Shown in pieces: positions 32,780 through 43,375 of a DNA stretch of 64,000 nt. The DNA comes from Aplidium turbinatum (taxonomy: Eukaryota > Chordata > Ascidiacea > Aplousobranchia > Polyclinidae): assembly GCA_918807975.1 (NCBI GenBank), contig OU964920.1, positions 41,879,979 through 41,943,978 on the forward strand. The letters are read 5' to 3'. A program made the translations under genes and the position numbers. Numbering within the stretch: position 1 is the stretch's first letter; every line of letters begins with the position of its first letter. Under the pieces are notes generated by a model that had not been told where the DNA came from, searched no databases, and was given only the letters and a program-made list of their open reading frames with translations.

Positions 32780-34085
32780 CCTACATAGAACAACATTTAA
32801 TAGGCTAATCCAGAGATGTGCAACCTTTATTACAGGAGGGTCAGATGTAAATAACTGGGTGAAACCGCGGGCCGCACGTTTATTTAACATATGATTTCTA
32901 GTAGTTGCAGGCACAAAAAAGTAGTTTTTTTTGTTATTCATGTTATTCTTATGGCATTATTAGAGATTATCTCCTTGCAGAAATAATAAGTTAAGACTCA
33001 CAAATTTCTGAAGAAAACTGCTATTCAAATTTATTGTCACATTGTCTTTAAACGAGTTCAGTGAGAAGTTTGCAGCTGGCTTCTTTTCCTGGCGGCTTTT
33101 TCCAAATTTACTTTAATGGAAGTGCTCGCAATTCGAAGTCCATTTTCCAAGTGTTTGTCTGTCAGAACCGATTGATAGGGAGATTTCATGATGCTCATTT
33201 TAGAAAAAAATTGTTTGCATAAATACGTTCAGCCAAAAAAAGCCATTTTTGAAGCAATGGATTTTTTCAAATGTGGAAAGTCATCTTGGTTGAGATGTTT
33301 TCGGTAAAAATAGCCAAGATTCATTTTTAAATACTTTGCTTTCAAATCCGTTACCTCTTGAAGATCAATCAGTTCAAGTTGGATATCAGCTGGTGCTTTG
33401 TCACTGTCCGTGTTGAATGGCGAAGAGAATATACCAAAAAAGTATTCATGAGATTTGAAGTCCTCGAAACGAGCCAAAAATTCATACAACAATTTTTCAA
33501 TTTAGTTTTCTTCTCAGGATGCATTCCATGGTCTCTCAAAGTTGGAAAAGATTTTCTATCTGTATGTGAGCTTTCCAAAGTTGTAATTTGTTCATAAAGC
33601 CTTTTATGTGACCATACATTTTTACGTTCCAAATAATTAAACACAATGGTTTAGCGGTGGCCGGTGGGAGATTTCTAAAATGGTTAACAGAAGGTGCGAA
33701 ATCTACAATAATCCACTCCACAATGAATTGTTCACACGTACCAGACTAAACTAAATTATAAACACGTTTCACGTATTTAGATAGCTATGGTACTATTTTA
33801 TTCGTATTGTGTATAATTGTACCGTACTATTGTCGCAACAGACAAAATAAAAGGTTTCTCTCTCTCTCACGGGCCGCACACAATTCAAAATTGGCACATC
33901 TTTGCGGGCCGCACAATTTTTCTTTGCGGGCCGCACGTTGCACACCCATGGGCTAATCAAAACAGTCGGATATAAAATAGATATAACAGACACTTCGTTT
34001 GTTTTGCCTACATACCCCACATTTAATAGGCTAATCAAAACAGTTGGATATAAAAGTGATATAACAGACACTTCGTTTGTTTTGA
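32780..34085. repeat. 78-bp tandem repeat, split by a hAT insertion
   Basis: GGCTAATC plus AAAACAGTYGGATATAAAA starts at 33951 and 34029 (period 78). The lead-in CTACATA..CACATTTAATAGGCTAATC also stands left of the hAT at about 32780-32810, so at least one more unit existed before the hAT landed. Units contain GATATAACAGACACTTCG. Confidence 0.7.
32811..33950 (-). mobile_element. hAT element with GTF2IRD2/EPM2AIP1-like transposase remnant
   Basis: 1140 bp, exact 8-bp duplication GGCTAATC. Ends CAGAGATGTGCAACC and GTTGCACACCCATG; GCGGGCCGCAC repeats near both ends. The minus strand at 33492-33229 reads FLARFEDFKSHEYFFGIFSS, PADIQLELIDLQ and HLKKSIASKMAFFG, a hAT transposase core. Only the C-terminal half remains. 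It inserted into a 78-bp tandem repeat. Confidence 0.88.
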
Positions 34086-34654
34086 ACCTTTTCAATACAG
34101 TGACGTTGCGTTTCCTTAACGTGACTGCGTGACTTCATCGCATTGCCTCAACGAGCCAGATGAGAATAGCCTAAGTGCAGAATTGATAGCCTAAGCTGGA
34201 ATTAAAACTTTCTACTTTATGAGCGAAATGGTTCCGGCTAAGAATCTCTGTAAGCACATTGCTTCCATCTATTTTCAACTTTTGCAACGGAAAATCCCAA
34301 ATGATAAGAGTATCACACTTCGCGTTGATGTGATTGTAATGTCGATGGATATGTAAGGGAGTGACCACGGCCGTGTTAACGCCCTTGATTTTGAGCCGGG
34401 CGCGTAGCCTAACCACTGAGCTGTTGGGGCGGACAATTAAATCATGCAAGGCAGTAGGCTATTTACTGCTTTCAAAACCTCCCAACTGGGGGCCCACTCA
34501 TATTTAGTTTGTGCAGCGTTTTGTAACAATTTTTCGCTTGGTTTTTCTCGCTCAACCACATTTCGTTCATTTAGGCGATATTGGGCAAGCATGGTTGGGG
34601 ATTAAGAGAGTGAAAAGTTTCTTGTGTCTAAAAAAACTAACAATGCGATGCAAT
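34086..34654. other. No gene; dispersed repeat at 34436-34610
   Basis: From about 34436 the sequence (AAATCATGCAAGGC, CATATTTAGTTTGTGCAGCG, CGCTCAACCACATTT) recurs at 62390-62645 in the same order, so it is a dispersed repeat of unknown type. The rest is unremarkable. Confidence 0.5.
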
Positions 34655-34922
34655 CCGCCCCGATAGCTCAGTTGGTCGCATGACTTCCGGAAAGAAGAAT
34701 CTTGAAGATCAAGCTGCGCTGGTTCGACTCTCGGCATCTAATGGATGGAATAATTCCCCGGCAACAAGACTTCAACAATCGGAAACTTCTCTCTGTCAAT
34801 CTCGGTGACCGGGCCTGCGTCAGTGATTCAAAGCCTCAGCAAGTAGGCCTATGCGAAACTGCCAGGATTAAGCTCTGCAAGAAGCTTTCCCAGTCCGAGG
34901 ATAAAGATTCAATCAATCAATA
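34655..34922 (+). mobile_element. tRNA-derived SINE, family D, full copy
   Basis: Head GATAGCTCAGTTGGTCGCATG (A box), GCTGGTTCGACTCTCGG (B box), body CTCTGTCAATCTCGGTGACC, 3' part GCCAGGATTAAGCTC and AAGCTTTCCCAGTCCGAGG, tail AATCAATCAAT. Flanks GATGCAAT and GATGCATT are a near duplication. Confidence 0.82.
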
Positions 34923-35760
34923 GGATGCATTATGAAACAAAAGTAGGCTACTATGTAGGCCTAATCAATATTCACAAGGTTCGATAAAGTTTGCTTTATT
35001 TTTCACAATACATACCATAACATGAATAAAAGTAGACATCAGCAAAATTAAGATAATGTCAAGCATTAGGCTGCAGCCTATAGGTTGCACTGTTAAGATA
35101 TAGCATAGCAACCAATAGTAAAATATACGCATTTCCGCTAAGAAAATACGAAAAACTGGACTTTTTGTTATTGTATCTCAAACGATAAATAACATTAGAT
35201 GATCATGCGGGGAAAAGTGAGCTGAAGACAATTTGGCGCAGCCGAATCGGAGACGAGCGTTTCGAGGTATGCCTCTTTGGTTGGGGCGTTCTTGGAAATC
35301 CCGTTGCGGTTCTGCTTCTGTTTAATTGAAGAAACTGTAAAAATAATATAAGGAAGGTGGCTTCCATGCTTATGTTCGAACTGAGTTTCTAATCAGCCGA
35401 TTCTCTATCAACCTTTATTTTGCCTAGATTGATTTTGAGCTTGTCTCTTATCATACTTAGCGTTGATGTGATCGAATGCCAAAAGCAAGCTCTAGTGCCC
35501 CTTTAAATAAAGTAAGGTTTTTATCGCTTTATTTCGGTTTTTCAATACTGCATTGCCGAAAAACTCCGCCGATCAGCAAAAGTGAGCCTTGGGCTAAACA
35601 GATTGAAAAGCACTCATGTACAGTGTGAGGCCGACATACGCTAAATGACATAGATGCTTATTTATTACTTGACCTTTTATCGAGCTGCTGGCATTATTTG
35701 CAAGATAACAGCGTAGGAGCTGCCCATAAAAGCGTACTCATCAAATTTCAAAAAAAAATA
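34923..35760. other. No gene recognised
   Basis: AT-rich, no supported feature. Confidence 0.4.
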
Positions 35761-35768
35761 CGCGGCAA

Positions 35769-36029
35769 CAGGCCCGGATTTAGGGGGGGGGGGGCAGAGG
35801 ATGCAGATGCCCCGGCCCCCCGACTTTTGAAGGGCCCCTACGTGGAAAAATGTGATTTTGTGTTATTATTATTTTTTCTTTCAGCCTTTGAAGTTTCTGC
35901 AAAATGCTGTGCAGTGCTGGATTAATGCTACTGTAGAGGTAGAGGTGGTCTTTCGTGCGAAAATTTTTTTTGCACGGGGGCCCCCATCTAAAAGTGCCCC
36001 GGGCCCCCCATCAGCTAAATCCGGCCCTG
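35769..36029. mobile_element. Non-autonomous hAT element (CAGGCCCGGATTTAG), second copy
   Basis: 261 bp, same ends and inner blocks as 21147-21413. Flanks CGCGGCAA and CGCGACAA match 7 of 8. Confidence 0.88.
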
Positions 36030-36076
36030 CGCGACAAGTGCCCTCTCACTTCGTACAGACGCATCGAATTTTGACA

Positions 36077-36120
36077 CTCGTCTGATTGCGAAACCGCTCC
36101 AGGTTTCGCAATCAGACGAG
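36077..36120. repeat. Perfect 19-bp hairpin
   Basis: CTCGTCTGATTGCGAAACC, loop GCTCCA, then the exact complement GGTTTCGCAATCAGACGAG. Lies 48 bp right of the hAT element at 35769-36029. No T-run follows and there is no known RNA match. Confidence 0.7.
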
Positions 36121-37573
36121 AAACCTGGTTGTAAGATCGGTATTAGAACACAGGTCAAATGCTTCGCAAAATTATTTTGTTGTTAGTATTATTAAAAGGA
36201 TGTCAGCATCCCAGGAACCCCCCCCTCTTTATCTACAACAATTTGTAATTTGCAAAACCCCTCTCACTTTGCCTATCTAAATGATCCCTGCAATTTAAGT
36301 AAAAGCAGCACCGAAACGGTCGTCTTTGAAACGGCAGCATCAAAAAGGGCCATGCCGCAAAAAACATGGCCCTGACTCCCAGTCAGGGTGGATGTTAACA
36401 AAACTCTGGCCCCTCTGTCGCGTAAAAGTAAGAAAATGCTTGAGCAAAAGTTGCAGAGTTGGAGAAAAACATTTTTTCAACATCTGCAGACGATGAATCA
36501 ATACAAAACAGAGTAACTCGTGGACTGAAATAGGGTTAAAATCAAATGATGACAACAGCTTTTGTGCCAAGAAAAAGAGATACCAACTACTGACTGAATT
36601 TAATGCACCATGTTGAAAGGTATAACTATTTATCAGTCTTTTAATAAAAAAAAAAATTTTCTCTTGGAATGCACACATCATACTTAAACTTTAGGGATGC
36701 ACAGCAACCTTCAGACGTCATGGTGGCCGATAGCAATAGCTGTTAGAAAAATGAATCCATTAAAGAACAATTCAGCTATCATGATGCAGCTGGGGTGAAT
36801 TGCCTATATTCTTGCATAAAAACACACAAATCAAAATAGGCAACACATTTTTGAAAAGTTTCTATTGAAAGAACAGCTTCACAATTGTTGACAAGAAAGG
36901 GAACAATTTCTTATATTCTAAGCTGCCAATGATACAAATGTAGGCGATGCTTCGGTTTTATATACAACAGTCGATTTGCATGTGGAAAAGTGGGATATTA
37001 AGATTGTAAAACATAAGATGCAAAAAGCAATAAAACTAGTTGGTAATAGCTTTTGCACCACAAAACCAAAGTGCAAACATATTGAACCGTTTGATCAATG
37101 CAGTTTTCTAAGCTAGGGTACAAAATCATTTCAAAGGCGTATATATACTTATGGAGAATTTTAGAAATAAATCTCATATAAACAAACTTTGAACTGAACA
37201 AACTCCAAGAAAAATCACTGTAACATATAAAGTGCGAGGTGTGTTTGAATTAATCAGGCATTGCAAGAATTCAAACAAATAAAACATATACAATAAGGAT
37301 ATTTTGACCCTAAAGTTTTCACCCACATCATGTCACTATGTCAGCTTTGTTAGGGCTAAACTTTGAAAAGGGTTTTCCAGCCTGAAGATAAATTAAACAT
37401 GTTCTTGCCCTAAGATTGAAATAAAACTAACATAGATTATCAAAGCTTCATTTTTCCATAGTTGTTGTCATTTGAAATGTGTTGTCGTTTGAAACACGCA
37501 TCAGCTTCTTATACTGCCCATAAGCTCTCTTGATGCGACTGATCCAAGTGAGTTTGATTTGCTACATGTTTAG
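36121..37573. other. Downstream of the palmitoyltransferase gene
   Basis: Expected to include its 3' UTR. No canonical minus-strand AATAAA seen in the first 900 bases; an ATTAAA lies at complement 36640-36645. A palindromic MITE piece (CATCTGCAGACGATGAATCAA) lies at 36476-36530. Confidence 0.4.
36476..36530. mobile_element. Palindromic MITE, partial copy
   Basis: CAACATCTGCAGACGATGAAT, then CAATACAAAACAGAGTAACTC; centre and right arm of the family. Confidence 0.5.
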
Positions 37574-38410
37574 CTATACAACGTAATGGTACACATCGCC
37601 TTTTGCTATGAAGGGCTCATAAAACGGTAGAAACCAGGCATAAGAAAACTTGTCTCCAAAAACAGATCTGACATTAAGCCACTTGTTTCCACGACTCCAA
37701 TGCCTCTCGTTCTTTAATTGCTCTATTCCAGTTTCATTTGTGCATATGGAATGCAACTGGGTTCCAAACATTATCATTGTGAACAAGAAAAACAAAAGCC
37801 CTTCAAATGTTAAAGTTATGAGGAAAATGATAGTAGCAGGGGGTGAAAACCCAGCACACGCTGTCCATTGGTCACCAACACACCTTAAAAAGTGAATGAC
37901 AACCATGACAAGAGCATGTAAGGAAATGGATGCAATATAAAAAGTAAAAAGCACAAAGTACTTTTGATTAGACTCTCCAACACAATTGTTAATCCATGGA
38001 CAATGATGATCCATTTTCTTGACACATCTTTTACAGACACTGCAATGGTGTGCCCGTTCTGGCTTGATACTATAGCACTTTGCACATCGATAAACTATTT
38101 CACCCGGTCGCAAATTCATACTTTCAAGTTTTTCTTTTGTAGCATTTCCTTTGGGAACACAGCCGGGGTCAGTTGTCATGGATTTGAAGTGAGAAGCCAA
38201 AGCAAGAAAAGATAGAATGTTGAACAGAAGCAAATTAAATAATCCATAAATGGGTCGTTGATAAATGGTTGGAAACAACATCACAAAACAAACAACAAAT
38301 TCTGCATACAACACTAGACCCCATGTAATCACAGCACATATTATTCCGCAAATGTCTTTAACAAACCACAAAGTTCGTCCTCCAGAGACCAAATACAGTA
38401 AACCAGACAT
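37574..38410 (-). CDS. ZDHHC3/7-like: DHHC palmitoyltransferase, ZDHHC3/ZDHHC7 (GODZ) type
   Basis: 278 codons in one uninterrupted frame. It transfers palmitate to cysteines of client proteins; ZDHHC3/7 act mainly at the Golgi. Visible parts: two N-terminal membrane segments (about 20-45 and 55-75), TDPG at 80-83, the zinc-binding Cys-rich domain from [17 protein letters not shown] to NNCVG with catalytic DHHC at 134-137 (C137), two more membrane segments (about 152-175 and 190-215), then the [19 protein letters not shown] segment diagnostic of ZDHHC3/7, and a C-terminal YHYVV like the vertebrate YQYVV end. Length is close to vertebrate ZDHHC3 (about 300). All Cys/His ligands are present, so it looks functional. 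The start is the first ATG, aligning with the family. Vertebrate genes have several coding introns; this one has none, but TTGCAG at complement 38448-38453 may be a 5' UTR splice acceptor. A retrocopy origin is possible. Confidence 0.96.
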   Translation of the reverse strand: MSGLLYLVSGGRTLWFVKDICGIICAVITWGLVLYAEFVVCFVMLFPTIYQRPIYGLFNLLLFNILSFLALASHFKSMTTDPGCVPKGNATKEKLESMNLRPGEIVYRCAKCYSIKPERAHHCSVCKRCVKKMDHHCPWINNCVGESNQKYFVLFTFYIASISLHALVMVVIHFLRCVGDQWTACAGFSPPATIIFLITLTFEGLLFFLFTMIMFGTQLHSICTNETGIEQLKNERHWSRGNKWLNVRSVFGDKFSYAWFLPFYEPFIAKGDVYHYVV

Positions 38411-39921
38411 GTTTTATTTTTCTATATCTATATTAGATAACTGCTACCTGCAACATATAAATGTTTTATTTCATATATCCATGTAGTTTAAATTGGAGTA
38501 AAAAAGAATCTCTCAAATCCCAGTTTATACTACAATAGTCCTCGCATTAAGTCGACCTTGAGACTGGATGATGTTGGGCTTGTTAAGCGGATGGGCCTGT
38601 TAACCGTGGGCTCAATAAGCGAAGACTATCCAAACTATCATGGTAACTTACTGCTAGTGATGAAGGCATGGAATGGCCCATTTCGGAGAAAGCGTTTTTC
38701 GGAGACAGCCTTTTTCAGAAAAAGCCCTTTTTGAAGATTGTTTTGAAAATCTAATGACGCCTTCTGTTTCTAAACAATTCGCATTCTAAAGTGCCATTTA
38801 CGTTTTAACTTAGTTGATTATGTCAAACGCTATTTGGCAACTGTCTTTTTTTCGTTGACACTTTTTCGCTGAGACTTTATGTCATTAACCTCTATTGTTA
38901 ATCCTGAAATGCTGTTGGAGCAAGTCGGTGTTGCAATTGATCGGCAAAATGACCATTGCATTTACAAGCGTGCCACGCCAGTCAGCAAAACAGTTTTTAC
39001 ATTGAATCAACCTGTTTAGTTTTGCTAAAAATTTTAGTTTGTCCAACAGTATTTTTTGGCAAATGGAAGGATACTGCGCTCTTATCAACGTTATACAAAG
39101 AAAATGCAATAGAACGATCAAGATCAAAGTGTCCTTCCATCCCTTGAACAGCAGTCATGAAAAATTCGATTAATTCATCAATTCACTGACGTTACAATGT
39201 ATATTATCATTATTATGAGGTAAATGGTTTTGGTGCTGTGATTGTGGAATGACACTTTGATCCCGAGTTGCCACATTAGCGTTTTTATCCAACCAAAAAA
39301 GTATATGTGACAACTACGTCCAACTAATTCTAACCCAGTTTAAATTCTACTCTAATTTGTGAAAACTTGGGTAGCTCTAATTCTAAACCTAGTCTAATGT
39401 AAAAGCTTAAATTACTCTAATTATAATTCTAATCTAATTTCGAAAGACTACAAAAATTGTAGTTGTCCAAGTCTGAGTTGTATACCGTACCACTATCACC
39501 AAGCGCTCTAAAAGGTGCCTCATGGCAATGATTAGGGTCCTTTGAAACGAACCATTCAGGAGTAAACAGGAGTGGCCAGATTTTAAATTTGGCAATGTTT
39601 CCTATCCACCCGATATAGTAGCCTATTGTTTTTAAGATATTGAAGATTTTTGATTAACTTCCTTGATCCCATTATCAATGAGACTACATTCCCCATAGTG
39701 CCCTGTGAACACTTCGTCGCCCAATTTTGACCCCTGAAAAGATTGAGAAAAAAAATAGAACAAAGCCGAAGCCGCTGATCAGAGTTCCTGCAAACATTTT
39801 AAAATTTTCCTGTTGAATTAATCTTGAATTAACCATTTTATGGGCCACCACAAAATAAATGTGATTTTTTTTTCTTTGTATTATATATAATATTGATGCC
39901 ACTATTACCTCTGGCTTGGAT
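38411..39921. other. Upstream of the palmitoyltransferase gene; no other gene
   Basis: Probable 5' UTR at 38411-38447, after a candidate acceptor. A palindromic MITE fragment (GTCAGCAAAACAGTTTTTAC, ATTGAATCAA) lies at 38985-39020 and a dispersed repeat at 39325-39450. Promoter not identifiable. Confidence 0.4.
39325..39450 (+). repeat. Unnamed dispersed repeat, copy 2
   Basis: CAGTTTAAATTCTACTCTAA, AATTTGTGAAAACTTGGGTA and GCTCTAATTCTAAACC match the complement of 22295-22410. Confidence 0.55.
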
Positions 39922-40429
39922 CCGGTGTAACGGTCCAGGAGTTACTGCGGTCTGAAAGTTACCGTAACTTCTGGACCGCGTATACGCGGTCTGAAAGTTA
40001 CTGCCAGTCCAGAAGTTACTAAAACAGGGTTTTCAGATTTGACGCTTGCATGCAGATTTGTATAAATGATTTCAACATTGGAAACATGTTGAACTTGAAG
40101 ACTTATCCACCATTGCATCTTAACAACATGGTTTACAGCAGAAACGTAATTGGGAATGAAGCGAAAATAAGATGAAAGTTAAAAGATGAATTTTGTACCA
40201 GAAATTGTTGCTGTATTGGAATGAAATTTTAATTTGTAACCTAACAATTTACATAGGCTATCATTTTAACCTGATTTGTTTGTATTATAGGCTACCATTT
40301 GAAGTTGTGTCCGTGCCTTGCATGCGTTGGCAAATAAATTTGCATGGGGAGGTGATTGACTAGATGACCACTTAGCCTATAGTCTTTTGCTGTCATCTTG
40401 ATTGTGCTATAATAATGCAACCTACGATT

Positions 40430-40530
40430 CACAATGTACTAATTGTAGTGTTACTGTTATGAGTGTTTTATTGACTCGCTGTAGGCTATATGGCGCTGTT
40501 GAAACAAATAATTTAATATTGATCATCGCT
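40430..40530 (+). mobile_element. Possible LINE 3' end
   Basis: GGCGCTGTTGAAACAAATAAT, similar to the end near 10565-10590. Weak support. Confidence 0.25.
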
Positions 40531-40837
40531 ATTCGCTCCAAACATTTCAAAGTTTGAATCGTGGCTATACGTGAATCGGTGGCATTTAAAAAGCTACAGG
40601 CCTTAATATATCGTGCAAAGTTTGCATTTGAAGGCTGACTTGTTAGCCGCTGGTCTTGAGTTGTAGTTGACGAACATAGACTATATTTTATGTATTTCAT
40701 GAAAGTTAAAACCAAAGTTTTCTAGTGAATGAAGCACTGAGCCTATTTATGGTCTGGTTTTTCATAACTACCGTTTTGAAGAAATATAAAGTAACTTAGG
40801 CTACATGTAGGCCAACCGATAGTCAAAACGCCATCAA

Positions 40838-41118
40838 CGGCTCGGTGGCTTAGTGGTTAGTGCGCCCGCCTCTGAATCGGTAGGCATGGGTTCGATACCT
40901 TGTCGGGTCATACCAAAAGCTTTTTAAAAATGGTAGCCTACTGAATCTAATTCCTGCTTGGCACTGAGCAATGGAGTGGATTTGGGTAATAATGTACTCA
41001 GTTGCGCCTCCATACGGCTGCATTGACACTGTTTGCTTTGTAAAGCGCTGAGGAGCAATGCATTCTGCGATGGATACAGCCTACAGGGCTATATAAAAAC
41101 TAACATTATTATTATTAA
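40838..41118 (+). mobile_element. tRNA-derived SINE, family E
   Basis: Head GGCTCGGTGGCTTAGTGGTT (A box) and GGGTTCGATACC (B box), body with GGCACTGAGCAATGGAGTGG and TGTAAAGCGCTGAGGAGC, tail CATTATTATTATTAAT. Nested inside the CCGG-flanked element. Confidence 0.82.
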
Positions 41119-42299
41119 TAACCTTCAGTGAGTAGGCTATCACAGTCTCACATGCGGGGAAGGCTTTAACTTTTACGAAAGTGTTGAACACTCTGTGATT
41201 CCAATAAATTTCCGTTGGACTCTCATCGAAAACACGTGGCACGAAATTTAAAGTCAAGAATAATGGTTTTGTGGTGAGAATATTTATCCTTGGGATTCAT
41301 CTTTCGCATACTCGCATACTTCTACTGACCAAGTGAAGTTTCAGTCCATTTACAAGTTTTCCCAACAAATTTCGAAAAAGCATACCCACTTACAATAGCA
41401 GTAACTTTTGGACTGCTTCTGCGGCGTTGCAGTCTGGAAGTTACTGTCAGTCCAAAAGTTACCAGGGGTGCCCGGCGTTTTCGCAATTGACAGAAAAGCG
41501 AACAATTTTTTAACTAAGTGTAATGAATTCATTGCTCTCAAACTAATGCAAGCTTTTCAGTTAACATTACAAAATACTTATAATTATTAATCTGACCTTT
41601 TGAGAGGTTAAAAATTTAATTATTTTTCAAAACAAAATTAATTAAATTTAAATGAAATATTTGACAACCCTTGTAACTTTTGGCCCGCAGTAACTCTTGG
41701 ACTGCTACACCGGAATGGAAAAAAATTGCCGGAGTTTGGTCGGAACTGGTGTCAAAGGTCTTTCTATCACTACTTGCTGCCAAGCAACATAAACTTCAAG
41801 TCTAGCTTATCAAGCAATGAATATTATTATTAATACACAGGCCTTAAAACTTGTGTTTTTTTCCGGAAGCCATCATGGCCTACCGAGAGCTCCTTCTCGA
41901 CGGCCAAATCTGCATGCTTGGTGGCCAAAATACAATAAGGACAGCACAAGTAAATAAAATTAAATTTGCAACAATTCTAAAATGATCACTTAGCGTTGTT
42001 GAAATCTGGGCGACGTCCTGCAATAGAACCGTTGTACCACGCAATAACTGCTTTATTGGGATTGTAATCCAGTACTGCGGGACCATCTAACGACCCTAAA
42101 TTGTTTCAACTGCTCGCAGCTCAGTAAATTATTTCAACTGCATGCCGCCTTTCATAAAACCTGACCATTTATTCCATTATGATATCACCATTGAGGGTGT
42201 GAACTGTGAAGTCACTAACCCACAGCGGAACATTTCTCAACTATGAAGACATGTTTTTTCCCCTCGGATGTCAACTAACCTAGTTTTCCTTTTTAACAA

Positions 42300-42355
42300 C
42301 GATTCAATGTCCGACAACATTGAATCGATACAAAAATGACAATATTGCCAGCCGA
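42300..42355. mobile_element. Palindromic MITE, partial copy
   Basis: CGATTCAATGTCCGACAACA, then TTGAATCGATACAAAAATGAC; a shortened hairpin of the family. Confidence 0.5.
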
Positions 42356-42489
42356 TGTAAATTAGCACTTCGGATTAACACTTTGTTAAAATAAACGTCG
42401 GGAAAACAAGACTTACAGCGCTGGTGGCCTGGTGATCGCAGCTGGATATATTCAATACAATAGCAAATGTTCCGCGCAATACAACAATC

Positions 42490-42600
42490 AATCATCAATC
42501 AATCAAGTTTATTTCGGCATAGCTCCACATTCATTTTCAATATACATTGTACACATCAGTAGATATAACAAATCGCTTTTTTGATATGGAAACTACACCA
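42490..42600 (-). mobile_element. LINE-like 3' end with TTGA-unit tail
   Basis: Complement: TGTGGAGCTATGCCGAAATA, then AACTTGATTGATTGATGATTG. The GGAGCTATGCCG block recurs at 53030-53060 next to a SINE. Confidence 0.4.
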
Positions 42601-43375
42601 TGGAGATTGGAGGCACCGAAAAAACCATGCGGTTATCTAAGTCAAGGTGCCCCCACAACAGTGGTGATTATGATGCGCTGACCTAATTCTGCATCACTCT
42701 GATACTAAATATTTTCGACATTTAATCCACGATCATTCTATTGCAAAATTAAAAAATTGGGTAGAAGAAACCGGCGGCCAAACTTGGCCGACTGAGGAGG
42801 TACCGTAGCACCGGCAGTTATTCAAACACTACTTAGCGGCCATGGCCGCTGGCTGCTTTAAGGCTTGAATACATACAACAAAAATGCTCAATGCCAGAGA
42901 ACAAGCAGTATGGTATATACCGGTAGTCCGGTACCCAATATAAGGACAATCAAATCAATACACTCTAAAACAATTTAAACTAGCTAGCCTATTTCTATCT
43001 TCTGCTTTTGCATAATGCACCATGTGCGAAGTTAAACTTGACTAGGCATTTTATAATGATGAATTGAGGAAAGTTGCTACAGTACAACATTGGTTTAACT
43101 GACACCATGTCTATACATCGCTGCACTTCCTTTCTAAGGGTTTTTACCTACGATACAATGTCTTGTTTTACTTCAGTCGTTCAGTGCAGTTGTTTTTTAT
43201 TTCTGTCCTGTGCCTGTGAGTACATATTTTAATAAAGTATACCAAACCGAACTAGGCCCAATAACTGGCCCTGTTTTCTGCTAACTACTAACCAAGGTGT
43301 TACAAAAGTACGTAACTTCAGGCTGCTAAAAACTGCCATACAAAGCTTCGGTCGGTCCGACTCGGACCGTCGGAC

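Larger units (their letters stand above)
39926..41709. mobile_element. Inverted-repeat element flanked by CCGG
   Basis: Left end TGTAACGGTCCAGGAGTTAC, right end GTAACTCTTGGACTGCTACA, inverted over about 40 bp; CCGG stands directly outside both ends (39922-39925 and 41710-41713), a likely 4-bp target duplication. GGTCCA/AGTTAC blocks repeat at 39930-40020 and again at 41395-41465. It holds a perfect 18-bp palindrome at 39974-39991 and a SINE at 40838. No transposase seen. Superfamily unknown. Confidence 0.7.
41714..43367. other. No gene recognised
   Basis: Holds a palindromic MITE at 42300-42355 and a minus-strand LINE-like 3' end at 42490-42600. A second possible LINE tail (TTTTAATAAAGTATACC) near 43230 is too short to bound. 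Confidence 0.4.

Noticed and set aside
34655-34735. Functional tRNA gene
   Set aside because: A and B boxes are present but the cloverleaf is not regular and the unit continues into a SINE body; the same holds for the heads at 5308, 40838 and 54818.
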